Positions 9,705-18,681 of a stretch of DNA of 64,000 nt are shown here, piece after piece. Source of the stretch: Myroides odoratus (GTDB taxonomy: Bacteria; Bacteroidota; Bacteroidia; Flavobacteriales; Flavobacteriaceae); contig NZ_LROZ01000010.1 in the NCBI RefSeq assembly GCF_001549985.1, forward strand, positions 62,001 through 126,000, in the 5' to 3' direction. The notes below the pieces were generated by a model. That model had not been told where the DNA came from. It searched no databases and saw only the letters and a program-made list of their open reading frames with translations. The position numbers and the translations under genes are program-made. The stretch's first letter is position 1. Each line of letters begins with the position of its first letter.

Positions 9705-9736
9705 GCCATAGCGAACTAGATGTAGTTCGCTATGGC
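9705..9736. terminator. Hairpin between convergent genes
   Basis: A 14-bp perfect stem (GCCATAGCGAACTA / TAGTTCGCTATGGC) with a 4-nt loop. It starts 2 nt after the plus-strand stop at 9703 and lies 10 nt from the end of the minus-strand gene at 9746. No good T tract, so termination efficiency is uncertain. Confidence 0.6.
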
Positions 9737-9745
9737 TGTATTGGG

Positions 9746-10177
9746 TTATACACCCAAGCTCATTTTAAGAATTGGATAAGGTTTTCCCTGTCCATCTAAT
9801 GCGGCTCTACTCTGAACTTGGAAGCCCATATATTCATAAAAACCAACGGCTTGTCCATTTTGTTCATTTACTTCCACTTGCGTTATTCCTTCATTTTGAA
9901 TAGCATAATCAAGTAGTTTCTTGCCAATTCCTTGACCGCGGATGGCAGCATCTATAAAAAGCATTTCTAAACTATTTTCAGCTAGTCCCATAAAACCAAC
10001 CAATTGCCCTTCCGATTCATAGCCCCAAAGGGAAACAAAAGAAAAATAAGTAGGTAGATTTTCTTTGTAATAAGAAAAGTCTTCTTCTTTTAAAAAATCA
10101 TGGGTGGCTAAAACAGCACTTTCCCAAATCTGTAGTAAACGGGTATAGTCTGTTGGAGTAATTTGTCGTATCATCAT
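9746..10177 (-). CDS. GNAT family N-acetyltransferase
   Basis: 143 residues with the GNAT fold: GFMGLAENSLEMLFIDAAIRGQGIGKKLL contains motif A (R-G-Q-G-I-G-K, the acetyl-CoA pyrophosphate loop). VEVNEQNGQAVGFYEYMGFQ is the motif B region, with the conserved N and the F-Y-x-x-x-G-F signature. These are typical of the YjaB/PhnO-like group that acetylates small amines. The substrate is not predictable. It lies downstream of, and codirectional with, a Crp-type regulator. Confidence 0.85.
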   Translation of the reverse strand: MMIRQITPTDYTRLLQIWESAVLATHDFLKEEDFSYYKENLPTYFSFVSLWGYESEGQLVGFMGLAENSLEMLFIDAAIRGQGIGKKLLDYAIQNEGITQVEVNEQNGQAVGFYEYMGFQVQSRAALDGQGKPYPILKMSLGV

Positions 10178-10234
10178 TATCTTATTTAGAAGTACAAAAT
10201 TCGGAACTAAGAAACTAAAAACACTGAACCTGGG

Positions 10235-10813
10235 TTAAAAAATACGCTTGCGTATTCTACTTAATGCTTGTGGTGTAATCCCCAAGAATGAGGCAATATC
10301 TTTAAGGGGAATAAAATTAAGTAAGGCCCCATAAGAAGTTACTAATGCTACATAGTACTGCTCTGGCGAATATTTAATCATGTGGACTTGGCGTTCTAAA
10401 AGTCGATTGAGTAAGATGGCGGTTAAATGATCAAAAACAGCCTTCAAAGATGGAATAGCTTGATACAATTGCTCGACTTGTACGCGATCAATACGGTACA
10501 CCTCACAATCCATCACAGCTTGTACATAAAAAGTTGCGCTTTGATTAAGGGTAAAAGAAATATTAGACATTGAAAATGTACCAGGCTTACAAAACCAAAA
10601 GGTCTGTTCTACTCCTTTTTGATCCAATACCCAACAACGAAAAATGCCTTGATCAATGAAGTAACTATAGTTTTCTACTTCTCCTTCTCGAACTAAAAAA
10701 GTGTTCTTCTTGATCTTCCTTTTTTCAAAAAAAGAATCAAACAAATCGTATTCTTTCGATGTAAAGGTCTCTAGCGGAATAGCATATTCTTGTAATAGTT
10801 TTTCTAAAAGCAT
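10235..10813 (-). CDS. Crp/Fnr family regulator
   Basis: 192 residues. Residues about 25-115 form the cyclic-nucleotide-binding fold (KNTFLVREGEVENYSYFIDQGIFRCW). A long linker helix follows, then a short winged-helix C-terminus ending IPLKDIASFLGITPQALSRIRKRIF, the pattern of the flavobacterial Crp/Fnr group. The glycine and arginine residues needed for cAMP binding in E. coli Crp are not evident, so the ligand is unknown. It is followed by an acetyltransferase on the same strand and is divergent from the methyltransferase at 10956, either of which could be a target. Confidence 0.85.
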   Translation of the reverse strand: MLLEKLLQEYAIPLETFTSKEYDLFDSFFEKRKIKKNTFLVREGEVENYSYFIDQGIFRCWVLDQKGVEQTFWFCKPGTFSMSNISFTLNQSATFYVQAVMDCEVYRIDRVQVEQLYQAIPSLKAVFDHLTAILLNRLLERQVHMIKYSPEQYYVALVTSYGALLNFIPLKDIASFLGITPQALSRIRKRIF

Positions 10814-10955
10814 AATAGTTAGGACTATGTATTGTAAAATTACTTACTTCTAGTTGATAAAACTAAAAAAATTACATCGTTCAAGTTGAAAGATTTTTTT
10901 TGAATCAATTAGAATAATACGCTAAATTGCCGATAAAATACTAAAAACTAGCTAC

Positions 10956-11702
10956 GTGAATCAATCAAACCCAATAACTGATACTTTATACCAAGATGCC
11001 AATCTTGTACAGTTTTATGATTATGATAATCCTTGGTCTGAGGGTTTTACAACTCTATTGCATCAAATCAAAGGAACAGATGTTGTCCTTGATTTAGGTT
11101 GTGGAACTGGAACGTTAACAGCAGAACTAGCTAAAAAGTGTCAAAAGGTCTACGGTATTGACCTTGCTACAGAAATGCTGGCGTTAGCTCAAACCAAATC
11201 TTCAACTGTTAGTTGGATGAAAGAAAATATTTGCACCTTCTCCCTAGATCAACAATTCGATGTTATTTTATTATCTGGTCATAGCTTTCAAACGTTACAA
11301 TCAGATGTTGATCGATTGGCACTTTTTCAAAAGATTAAACATCATTTAAAACCTACGGGATTCTTTATTTTTGATAGTAGAAACCCTCTAGTGGAAGAAT
11401 GGAAAACTTGGACCCCTCAAGCCTCTATCCGCTATTTTAAACACCCCACCTACGGCGTAGTCAAGGCTTGGAATGATTGGGAAAAACAAGATCATTTACT
11501 TTGTTACCATACCTATTACCAAACCATTGATACGACTGAACTCTGGCATGCATCTTCTCTTATTGATTTTCCATCACAAGGTTCCATTTTAGCTCTTTTA
11601 GAAGAAGCGGGATTAACTGTTGCAAACATCTTTGGAGATTGGGAACTTAATCCCTTTACTCCTACTAGTGAAGAAATGATTTTCAAAGGAACACATCTAT
11701 AA
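10956..11702 (+). CDS. Class I SAM-dependent methyltransferase
   Basis: 248 residues with motif I VVLDLGCGTGTLTAELA (about residues 41-57), the acidic end of strand 2 (YGIDLATEM) and motif SFDVILLSGH-like QFDVILLSGH. This is the standard SAM-binding Rossmann core (Methyltransf_25/11 type). The acceptor is unknown. The only start that keeps the conserved N-terminus (YQDANLVQFYDYDNPW) is a GTG at 10956, a less common start codon; the next in-frame ATG would remove motif I. A terminator hairpin follows at 11710. Confidence 0.8.
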   Translation: MNQSNPITDTLYQDANLVQFYDYDNPWSEGFTTLLHQIKGTDVVLDLGCGTGTLTAELAKKCQKVYGIDLATEMLALAQTKSSTVSWMKENICTFSLDQQFDVILLSGHSFQTLQSDVDRLALFQKIKHHLKPTGFFIFDSRNPLVEEWKTWTPQASIRYFKHPTYGVVKAWNDWEKQDHLLCYHTYYQTIDTTELWHASSLIDFPSQGSILALLEEAGLTVANIFGDWELNPFTPTSEEMIFKGTHL

Positions 11703-11709
11703 AAATAAA

Positions 11710-11735
11710 AGAGGATGACGTGAACCGCATCCTCT
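11710..11735. terminator. Intrinsic terminator between convergent genes
   Basis: An 8-bp stem AGAGGATG / CATCCTCT with a 10-nt loop, between the plus-strand methyltransferase and the minus-strand MutS2-like gene. Confidence 0.65.
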
Positions 11736-11740
11736 CTTCT

Positions 11741-13621
11741 TTATATCACTTCTATATCATCTACGTGAACCGTAAGTTTAAGTCCACCTAAAGCAACAAG
11801 GGCTTTCTTCCCTCTTACTTCGAGGATTTCTCCTACTTTTGCATTGGATTTAATTAGTACTGAAATACCAATTCCCAATTGTTTTACAGGAGCTGGAATT
11901 TCTATTTTTTCACTTGCTTTTATTATTTCTTTAGGCTCCAGTATGCTTTCTACAACATCTGAACTTAGTCGTTTAGGTTTCTGTTTTAATGCCGCTACTT
12001 TTTCTGCTATTACGCGTTGTAATTCTTCTTCAATCGCCAGATAGTTCGCGTCAATCTTTTGCGAAGCATTATAGAGTATCGTCTCAGACAATCCGATTCT
12101 GCGTGCTACATCTAAGGCATAAGAACTTCCGGGATGTCCTTGAGACAATTGATACAAAGGTTTCATTTCCTTAAAATCATACAACATAGCACCATTTTCC
12201 AATCCTAGGGTGCGTTGCGCAAATCCTTTTAAATTGTAAAAGTGAGTCGTAATCAATCCAAAGCATCCTTGTTCATTGAGCTGTTCTAAAATACTTTCCG
12301 CAATTGCACCACCTAACTCAGGTTCTGTACCTCCACCAAATTCATCGATCAAGATAAGCGTTTGAGCATGGGCCTGTGTTAAGAAAAATTGCATCGTAGT
12401 CAAATGAGAAGTGTAGGTACTCAAATTGTTTTCCATACTTTGTCCATCGCCAATATCCATAAATAGCTGTTCAAATATTCCAGCAGTTGAAGTAGCATCA
12501 ATAGGAATTAGTAAACCACATTGCAACATGTACTGTAAAAGTGCCACTGTTTTTAAGGTTACTGATTTTCCTCCTGAATTTGCTCCAGAAACTACTAAGA
12601 TACGATGATCCCTTGTCAAACGAATGGTCAACGGATGAAGCACTTGACCTATTGCTCTTAAATGTAGCGCTAATATTGGATGATGTGCTTGTTTCCAATC
12701 GACTAAAGGTTGATTCACCATAAGGGGTTTAATCCCTCTTATTTTTTGAGCCAGTATCGCTTTAGCACGAATAAAATCCACGGCACCAATCAAGGTATAC
12801 AATTGGTATAATCGCATCTCACTTTGTCTAACAGCACGAGTCAATTCAACGAGTAGTCGTACAATCTCTCTTCTTTCTTCTTGTTCTAAAACAAAGAGTC
12901 GGGTATTCTCACTAACTAGCTCTTCTGGTTCAATAAAAACCGTTTTTCCAGAACGAGATTCATCGTGTATCACCCCTTTAAATCGGCGTTTAAATGAAGC
13001 AGTTATTGGAATCACCATGCGCCCATCCCTCATACTTGAGGGCGTTTCCTGATCAATTAATCCTGCGGCTTGTGCTTTGCGCCATAGGGAATCAAACTTC
13101 TTTTGAATCGTCTGTTTGACCTGTATTTTTTCTTTGCGAATAGAAGCCAATTCCTTAGATGCACTATCGCGAACCTGACCTTGTTGGTCAACTACTTGAT
13201 TAATCGCCTCAACTAACTCCTCCAAAGGGACATAGTTTTTAGCTAAAAGTGCCATTTTTGGATACAGGTATTGATCATCTACTTGCTGCGTAAGTACTTC
13301 ATATAACTGTTTTCCATTAACTAAGGTTTGCTGGATAGCTAACACCTCTTCTATTGTTAACCAACTGGTTGCATCTGCAATAACGTGTTGTACTGTTATA
13401 CGCGTATCACTATAATCGGTTAGTGGAAAACGGCGTTCTCTTTCTACTAATCCCCTCATTTCTTCTACTTGCTCTAGTTGGTGAACAAGTAGCTCAAAAT
13501 TAGTATGGAAGGTTAATTCATCCACTTTTTCAATACCTAAAGAACCTAAACACAATTCCTTAAGCATCTCGCGAATTGCTGTGAATCCGCATTTTTCTTC
13601 ATAATTAGATGGAAATATCAT
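11741..13621 (-). CDS. MutS2-like ATPase lacking an Smr domain
   Basis: 626 residues. A helical core/clamp region (about 1-320, with a coiled-coil stretch around SKELASIRKEKIQVKQTIQKK) precedes a MutS-type ATPase: Walker A SGANSGGKS near residue 345, Walker B LILIDEFGGGTEP near 425, and the H-motif THFYNLKGFA. The C-terminal part has a charged helix and a KOW-like end (VGEILEVRGKKALVALGG). Bacterial MutS2 proteins are usually longer (over 700 residues) and end in an Smr nuclease domain. None is visible here, so this is the shorter Bacteroidota MutS2-like type. MutS2 proteins act in recombination control or ribosome rescue; which applies here is open. Confidence 0.85.
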   Translation of the reverse strand: MIFPSNYEEKCGFTAIREMLKELCLGSLGIEKVDELTFHTNFELLVHQLEQVEEMRGLVERERRFPLTDYSDTRITVQHVIADATSWLTIEEVLAIQQTLVNGKQLYEVLTQQVDDQYLYPKMALLAKNYVPLEELVEAINQVVDQQGQVRDSASKELASIRKEKIQVKQTIQKKFDSLWRKAQAAGLIDQETPSSMRDGRMVIPITASFKRRFKGVIHDESRSGKTVFIEPEELVSENTRLFVLEQEERREIVRLLVELTRAVRQSEMRLYQLYTLIGAVDFIRAKAILAQKIRGIKPLMVNQPLVDWKQAHHPILALHLRAIGQVLHPLTIRLTRDHRILVVSGANSGGKSVTLKTVALLQYMLQCGLLIPIDATSTAGIFEQLFMDIGDGQSMENNLSTYTSHLTTMQFFLTQAHAQTLILIDEFGGGTEPELGGAIAESILEQLNEQGCFGLITTHFYNLKGFAQRTLGLENGAMLYDFKEMKPLYQLSQGHPGSSYALDVARRIGLSETILYNASQKIDANYLAIEEELQRVIAEKVAALKQKPKRLSSDVVESILEPKEIIKASEKIEIPAPVKQLGIGISVLIKSNAKVGEILEVRGKKALVALGGLKLTVHVDDIEVI

Positions 13622-13742
13622 CTTCTTCTATTTATTTTATTCAACCATTTCTGTAAAGCGAGGGTAAATAAAAAGCAATTTTTTATAGGGAAAAACGCAT
13701 AACAATGTGAAACGATTGATACACGTTTTCCTTTTTTATTTA

Positions 13743-14282
13743 TTATCTCGCTTGCCAATCCTTTCTATTCAAACGACTAATGTACTCTACACGGTAGTCA
13801 TCCATGAATTGATTGTATTGATTTTCAACAACATGAGAGTGTTGGAAACCACATTTCTCTTGCGCTTTTTTGGATTTTTCATTTCCTTCAAAAAAACCAC
13901 ACCAAAGTGTCTCTAGTTTAAGGTTTTCAAAACTATGTTGGATAATGACCTCCAGTGCTTCAGGGATTAAACCCTGTCCCCAAAATGGAACACCAAGCCA
14001 ATAAGCAACTTCTCCTTCTTGTTCACTAATAGGGAAATTACTATCCTTGCCAATCAATAAACCAATACACCCAATAGCGCGATTGTTTTCTTTTAGGGCT
14101 ACAGCGTATATTTCTGGTTTTGAGAAGACCTCTTTAATAATACTTCTACTTTCTTCTACACTAGTATGTGCAGGCCATCCTGCAACGGGTCCAATGTTTT
14201 CATCTTTAGCATAACGAAATAAATCTTCTGCATCTGTTACTTCCCATGGTCTGAGAATTAAACGTTCTGTTGTAAATTTCAT
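13743..14282 (-). CDS. RimJ/RimL-type GNAT acetyltransferase
   Basis: 179 residues beginning MKFTTERLILRPWEVTDAED, the hallmark N-terminus of the RimJ/RimL group. It then has IGCIGLLIGK, EVAYWLGVPFWGQGLIPEAL (acetyl-CoA-binding motif with W-G-Q-G) and EGNEKSKKAQEKCGFQ. These enzymes acetylate N-termini of ribosomal proteins or other amines. It has its own -7 box at 14310 and is divergent from the AraC regulator at 14434, with a shared intergenic inverted repeat, so the regulator may control it. Confidence 0.85.
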   Translation of the reverse strand: MKFTTERLILRPWEVTDAEDLFRYAKDENIGPVAGWPAHTSVEESRSIIKEVFSKPEIYAVALKENNRAIGCIGLLIGKDSNFPISEQEGEVAYWLGVPFWGQGLIPEALEVIIQHSFENLKLETLWCGFFEGNEKSKKAQEKCGFQHSHVVENQYNQFMDDYRVEYISRLNRKDWQAR

Positions 14283-14309
14283 CTTTTTTACTTCTATTAA
14301 TTTCTAGGG

Positions 14310-14317
14310 CAAAAGTA
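14310..14317 (-). promoter_or_regulatory. Bacteroidota -7 box for the acetyltransferase
   Basis: The complement reads TACTTTTG (perfect TAnnTTTG), 28 nt upstream of the ATG at 14282. Confidence 0.55.
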
Positions 14318-14320
14318 CTC

Positions 14321-14344
14321 GGTATACTTGGCATATCGTATACC
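14321..14344. promoter_or_regulatory. Inverted repeat between divergent promoters
   Basis: GGTATAC-N10-GTATACC, a perfect 7-bp inverted repeat. It sits between the minus-strand -7 box (14310-14317) and the plus-strand -7 box (14364-14371). Position suggests an operator for the adjacent AraC-type regulator. Confidence 0.4.
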
Positions 14345-14363
14345 TTAATTTAAGCACTTTAGG

Positions 14364-14371
14364 TACTTTTG
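14364..14371 (+). promoter_or_regulatory. Bacteroidota -7 box for the AraC gene
   Basis: TACTTTTG, perfect consensus, 62 nt upstream of the ATG at 14434. Confidence 0.5.
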
Positions 14372-14433
14372 AAAACAAATAATAGATTTATAGTCTATAA
14401 AAATGTATATTTACGTCATAATCAAAACTAAAT

Positions 14434-15255
14434 ATGCAGACTTCAAGCTTTCAAACTTCATCCATTGGGATGAGCTTCGGCTCAACAACCTGGGACAATC
14501 AATTGGGGTACCCTTTAAAGCTATCCTATTTAGTTGTACTAGTTGGATTAGACGGAGAGGCTACCATCACTCTTAATTTTAAGGACTATACAATCACGAA
14601 AGATACCCTAACGGTACTCTCTAGTGATACGGTGGCTATCATGCAGCAGAAATCAGCAAATTTCAATGTGGATTGTTACCTAATTGACCGAAGTTTAGCT
14701 AGTGAAATCGCGTATCAACTCCCCAACCAATTGTTTGGTTTTATCCATGATTATCCAGTACATCACTTAGGTAAACGCGAGAAAGAACAACTCGTCTATT
14801 GGAATAAACAGCTACTCTACCTGCTTGAAAACAAGACCACTCACCTCCAACAAATGGTTCGCAATCACTTTCAAAATCTATTTCTACGGCTTGCAGCCTA
14901 TATGGATGAACAAGGTACATTCACACAGCGAAAATTCAGTAGAAAAGAAGAATTGTGTTGGAAATTTTGGGATCTTATTGGACAACATGCTAAAACACAT
15001 CGTGAGGTGGCATTTTATGCTGAAAAATTACATATCACTCCTTTCTATCTTGCCCAAATTTCAAAAAAGTACCTAAACGATCAACCCAAAGATTTGATTA
15101 ACCGTCAGGTAATACTAGAGCTGAAAACACTTCTTCGAACAACCGATAAGAGTATTGGGGAAATTGCAGCAGAACTTCATTTCGATGATCCTTCCTATAT
15201 GGGGCGATTTTTTAAAAGAGAAACGCAATTTTCTTTGAGTGAATATCGAAAATAA
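14434..15255 (+). CDS. AraC family transcriptional regulator
   Basis: 273 residues. The N-terminal sensor (about 1-165) is cupin-like (YLVVLVGLDGEATITLNFKDYTI). The C-terminal DNA-binding part has EVAFYAEKLHITPFYLAQISKK and SIGEIAAELHFDDPSYMGRFFKR, the two AraC helix-turn-helix motifs, closing with FSLSEYRK. No ligand can be assigned. Divergent from a RimJ/RimL-type acetyltransferase with a shared operator-like inverted repeat. Confidence 0.85.
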   Translation: MQTSSFQTSSIGMSFGSTTWDNQLGYPLKLSYLVVLVGLDGEATITLNFKDYTITKDTLTVLSSDTVAIMQQKSANFNVDCYLIDRSLASEIAYQLPNQLFGFIHDYPVHHLGKREKEQLVYWNKQLLYLLENKTTHLQQMVRNHFQNLFLRLAAYMDEQGTFTQRKFSRKEELCWKFWDLIGQHAKTHREVAFYAEKLHITPFYLAQISKKYLNDQPKDLINRQVILELKTLLRTTDKSIGEIAAELHFDDPSYMGRFFKRETQFSLSEYRK

Positions 15256-15280
15256 GGGTATCCTCAAGGGGTAAAAAAAA

Positions 15281-15310
15281 ATCGAGCCACATCATACTAT
15301 GTGGCTCGAT
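15281..15310 (-). terminator. Intrinsic terminator
   Basis: A 12-bp stem ATCGAGCCACAT / ATGTGGCTCGAT with a 6-nt loop, followed on the minus strand by T9. It ends the flavin oxidoreductase gene at 15332 and may also serve the plus-strand AraC gene. Confidence 0.85.
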
Positions 15311-15331
15311 CCGTTGAATAAGAGAAGAAAA

Positions 15332-16555
15332 TTAAACAATTGACGCGCGTGACGTGACTGCATAATCTTTTGTAAATACACAATTCGTTATAGAGTAAAC
15401 AGAGAACATACATTTGTTGCAATGAATACACAAACCTGCTTTGTTTGGATTCGCTTTAATCTTTTGAATCATATCAGGTTCGCGTAATAATGCTCTTCCT
15501 ATAGCAATCGCTGTGAACCCCTCTTCCATAGCGGTTGCGATATGTTCAAAAGTATTAATTCCTCCTAGTAATATTAATTTTGCCTTATGTACAAATTGTT
15601 TAAACTGACGAGCAGATTCAAGCATATATAAATTTTGGTACGGATACTCACCTAAGATTTTTTTTCCAAACCATTTAACGCCTAGTTTCATAATCCCCTT
15701 TTGAGTAGAGGCCATCCCATCAATATCTGTTGCTCCTCGGAACAAATACATTTGCCTAGAAACCGAAGACCCCATCGTTAATTCAAACGCATCTACTGCC
15801 CCAGTTTCATCTAAAATTTGCGCTGTTCTAGTAGATTCATCTAACCAAATAGAACCTTTAATTCCATCATCCATAGAGAGCTTAACAATAATTGCTAGTC
15901 GATCTTGTACACGCGCTTTGACAGCTAACAAAATTTCCTTAGCAAAACGCGTTCTATTTTCAATAGATCCTCCATATTGATCGGTTCTTTTATTAATCCA
16001 AGGACTGAAGAAAGAAGAGACTAAATACAAATGACCAAAATGCAACTCAATCGCATCAAAACCCGCATCTACAGCAACTCCCGCTGCATCCGCAAATTGC
16101 GTCTTGATTTTTTCCATTTCTTCCAGTGTAATCGCTCGACAAGTTTGTAAACTCGTTAAATTAAAAAAAGTAGAAGGAGCAATTGGACGAGCACCTGTAA
16201 TTTTCTTTGTTGCAACAGGGCCTGCATGTCCTAACTGTGCTGAGGCTTTACCTCCCGCTTGGTGCATGGCCTCTGTGAATTTTTTTAATCCAACAATATT
16301 TTCTTTGACCATTAGAATTTCACCTGGCGCCGCAAATCCTTCTTTAGAAATAGCACAATAAGCCAAAGTTGTCATAGCAATCCCTCCTTCAATAAATCCG
16401 CGATGAAAATCAATCAAGGCTTGCGTTACTTTTCCTTCTGGACTACGTCCTTCACTTGTTGCCGCCTTTATCACAGGATTGCGTAAAGTAAGGGGACCTA
16501 TTTGCACAGGTTGAAAGATAGTTGCTACAGTTAATTCATTATTTTGTCCCTTCAT
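15332..16555 (-). CDS. NADH:flavin oxidoreductase, Old Yellow Enzyme family
   Basis: 407 residues forming one FMN-binding TIM barrel. Typical stretches are IFQPVQIGPLTLRNPVIKAAT at the N-terminus, SAQLGHAGP, DAIELHFGHLYLVSSFFSPWINKRTDQYGGSIENRTRF (the active-site and barrel signature) and IAIGRALLREPDMIQKI near the end. A C-terminal CIHCNKCM plus a Cys about ten residues later resembles the iron-sulfur ligand set of the 2,4-dienoyl-CoA reductase branch, but the spacing is CxxCxxC and the FAD/NADPH domain of FadH is absent. Probably reduces an enone or enoyl substrate with NAD(P)H; substrate unknown. Monocistronic with a strong terminator. Confidence 0.85.
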   Translation of the reverse strand: MKGQNNELTVATIFQPVQIGPLTLRNPVIKAATSEGRSPEGKVTQALIDFHRGFIEGGIAMTTLAYCAISKEGFAAPGEILMVKENIVGLKKFTEAMHQAGGKASAQLGHAGPVATKKITGARPIAPSTFFNLTSLQTCRAITLEEMEKIKTQFADAAGVAVDAGFDAIELHFGHLYLVSSFFSPWINKRTDQYGGSIENRTRFAKEILLAVKARVQDRLAIIVKLSMDDGIKGSIWLDESTRTAQILDETGAVDAFELTMGSSVSRQMYLFRGATDIDGMASTQKGIMKLGVKWFGKKILGEYPYQNLYMLESARQFKQFVHKAKLILLGGINTFEHIATAMEEGFTAIAIGRALLREPDMIQKIKANPNKAGLCIHCNKCMFSVYSITNCVFTKDYAVTSRASIV

Positions 16556-16783
16556 ATTTATCCATTTAAATTATTAGTTCCTATAATCTAGGTTTTTTTA
16601 TTAAAAAATCAAATATTTTTAACCAATAATTATAATTTAATACATAAATAAAAATAAATTACACAAATTGCGAATAAACGATAAAAACGCCCCTAATCCT
16701 GAGAGATAAAAAAATGACAAATCAGCCACATCACCCAAATCAAAAAAAATATTACCTACTTGTTCATTTTTTAAGTTTTGCTT

Positions 16784-17332
16784 TTAATACAAGATTATCC
16801 CCACCAATGCTGCTCCAAACAAGATTAAAATAGGATGTACCTTAAAGCGAATGGAGCTGACCAAAGCAGCTACAAAGAGAACTGGACTGAGATAGTCAGG
16901 AAAACTTTCTTTATTAACTAAGGACAAAGCGGCTAACGCAATTAAGGATATACCTAAAGGTTTAATTCCAGAAATAGCATATGCAAAGAATTTATTCGAC
17001 CTAAATTTGAAATAAAAATAGGAAATCAAACCAATCATAAGAAATGCAGGTAAACAAAGAGCAATAGTGGTTAAAGCAGACCCCAGCACCGCAATATAGA
17101 CAGGATATCCTTCATTGATTAAGGCTGCATAGCCAACGTATGTTGCCGTATTGATGCCAATAGGCCCTGGCGTCATTTGAGAAACAGCAACTAGATTCGT
17201 AAACTCACTTTTAGAAATCCAGTGGTGATGCTCTACTACTTCTTCTTGAATAAGAGAAAGCATCGCATACCCCCCACCAAAACCAAAAGTTCCAATTTTA
17301 ATAAACACCCAAAACAATTGATAAAAAATCAT
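16784..17332 (-). CDS. Chromate transporter, second half-protein
   Basis: 182 residues, one CHR domain: FGFGGGYAMLSLIQEEVV near the N-terminus, then SQMTPGPIGINTATYVGY, the conserved chromate-transporter signature, followed by several membrane helices. Short CHR proteins work as pairs and export or exchange chromate/sulfate-type anions across the inner membrane. The start codon is 2 nt after the stop of the partner gene at 17335, so the two are translationally coupled. Actual chromate transport is inferred from family only. Confidence 0.85.
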   Translation of the reverse strand: MIFYQLFWVFIKIGTFGFGGGYAMLSLIQEEVVEHHHWISKSEFTNLVAVSQMTPGPIGINTATYVGYAALINEGYPVYIAVLGSALTTIALCLPAFLMIGLISYFYFKFRSNKFFAYAISGIKPLGISLIALAALSLVNKESFPDYLSPVLFVAALVSSIRFKVHPILILFGAALVGIILY

Positions 17333-17334
17333 AA

Positions 17335-17871
17335 TTAAGAAATGGTTTTAGTACGCAAACTATGATAAACTATCCCTCCTATGCATCCAGCTAGAATAAT
17401 CCACACTGGAGATACATGGGCACCCCACATTAAACCTAAAGCAACTAGTGGAAGCAATAAGGTTTTGATCGACATTTTATTGATTTGTATGGCGGTGTAA
17501 CAAGGGGCTGCAATTAAGGAGACAACAACAGGTCTCAATCCTTTAAATGCCTTGACGACATACACATTATCCTGAAATCGATTAAAAAATACAGCAAGTA
17601 AAAGCACAATTGCGAAAGGAGCAATAATAGTGCCTAGTGCCGCTAAAATACCTCCCTTAATCCCGCCTATTTTAAAGCCTACCAAAGCCGCAATATTCGT
17701 TGCAAAAACGCCTGGTAGTGATTCTGTTATCGCCAAAAGTTCATAAAATTCATCATAAGTCAACCACGACCGACTGATAATTTCTTTTTCTATTAAGGGA
17801 ATGACAGCATAGCCCCCACCAATAGTAAAAATGCCAATTTTGGTGAAGAGAAAAAAGAGTTTAACTAACAT
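17335..17871 (-). CDS. Chromate transporter, first half-protein
   Basis: 178 residues from the ATG at 17871, where MLVKLFFLFTKIGIFTIGGG matches the family N-terminus; the frame extends to 17919 but the extra residues are not typical. Signatures are GGGYAVIPLIEKEI and TESLPGVFATNIAALVGFK, paralogous to SQMTPGPIGINTATYVGY in the partner. About four to five membrane helices follow. First gene of a two-gene operon with 16784. Confidence 0.85.
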   Translation of the reverse strand: MLVKLFFLFTKIGIFTIGGGYAVIPLIEKEIISRSWLTYDEFYELLAITESLPGVFATNIAALVGFKIGGIKGGILAALGTIIAPFAIVLLLAVFFNRFQDNVYVVKAFKGLRPVVVSLIAAPCYTAIQINKMSIKTLLLPLVALGLMWGAHVSPVWIILAGCIGGIVYHSLRTKTIS

Positions 17872-18012
17872 GTTTGTGTTGATTTTTAAGGTTTTTTGTA
17901 GAACTAGCAAGATAAGCATTTTCCTTTTTTTAGCCCAATAAACAAGGCTTTAGTTCTTCTTAAAAACACCTTTTTAACAGCATTTATTCCCTTGTTTTTT
18001 AACTTTCTAAAA

Positions 18013-18681
18013 CTACAACGGATCCACTAAATCTACAGCAATAATTCTCCTTTGGATGGCCCAAAGGACTAAGCCAACAACGGTCTTTGTTTCCGTTTTT
18101 ACAAATAATGTATTCTTGTAGTTCTCCACCGTTTTTGGAGCTATAAATAAACGCTCTCCTATCTCTTTTGCGGTACATTGTTGAGCAAGCAAATAGATAA
18201 TGTCCAATTCTCGCTTTGAAATGTTGTATTTCTTTATCGCCAACTCTCTGGAGTGATCCTCAATAGATTCTTTTAGATACGGAAATTGCTCTTTACTGAT
18301 ATAATGGCCTTTTTCCAATACTTCTTTAACAATACAAACAAATTCTGCTAATCGAATATATTTTGGTATATAACAAGCCACCCCTAACTTGAGCATATAC
18401 CCAATCAAAGCTTGATTATATTGAGCAGTTAATACCAATACAGGAATAACAACCTGCTCTAATTGGGTGAGAGTGATTACCTGTTCCGCTGTTGAATCGC
18501 CCAATTGAAAGTCCATAATAATCAAATCTGTATTCTTACAAACAGTCGAAAATGAAGCATATAAACCAGAAATATGTACAAAGGAATAGCTTACCTCAAA
18601 ATCAGCTGAAGCATTAAAAAAATTCTTAATTAATTCGAGAAGTAAGGTGTCTTTGTCCATGAGGGTAATTTTATGTTTCAT
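18013..18681 (-). CDS. NarL/LuxR-type response regulator
   Basis: 222 residues from the ATG at 18681, where the receiver domain begins (MKHKITLMDKDTLLLELI); the frame extends upstream to 18840 but that part is not a receiver. The phospho-acceptor Asp lies in LIIMDFQLGDS. The LuxR-type helix-turn-helix is ISKRELDIIYLLAQQCTAKE-IGERLFIAPKTVENYKNTLF. No histidine kinase is adjacent, so it is an orphan. It is divergent from the DUF2589 cluster at 19016, for which it is the nearest candidate regulator. Confidence 0.85.
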   Translation of the reverse strand: MKHKITLMDKDTLLLELIKNFFNASADFEVSYSFVHISGLYASFSTVCKNTDLIIMDFQLGDSTAEQVITLTQLEQVVIPVLVLTAQYNQALIGYMLKLGVACYIPKYIRLAEFVCIVKEVLEKGHYISKEQFPYLKESIEDHSRELAIKKYNISKRELDIIYLLAQQCTAKEIGERLFIAPKTVENYKNTLFVKTETKTVVGLVLWAIQRRIIAVDLVDPL

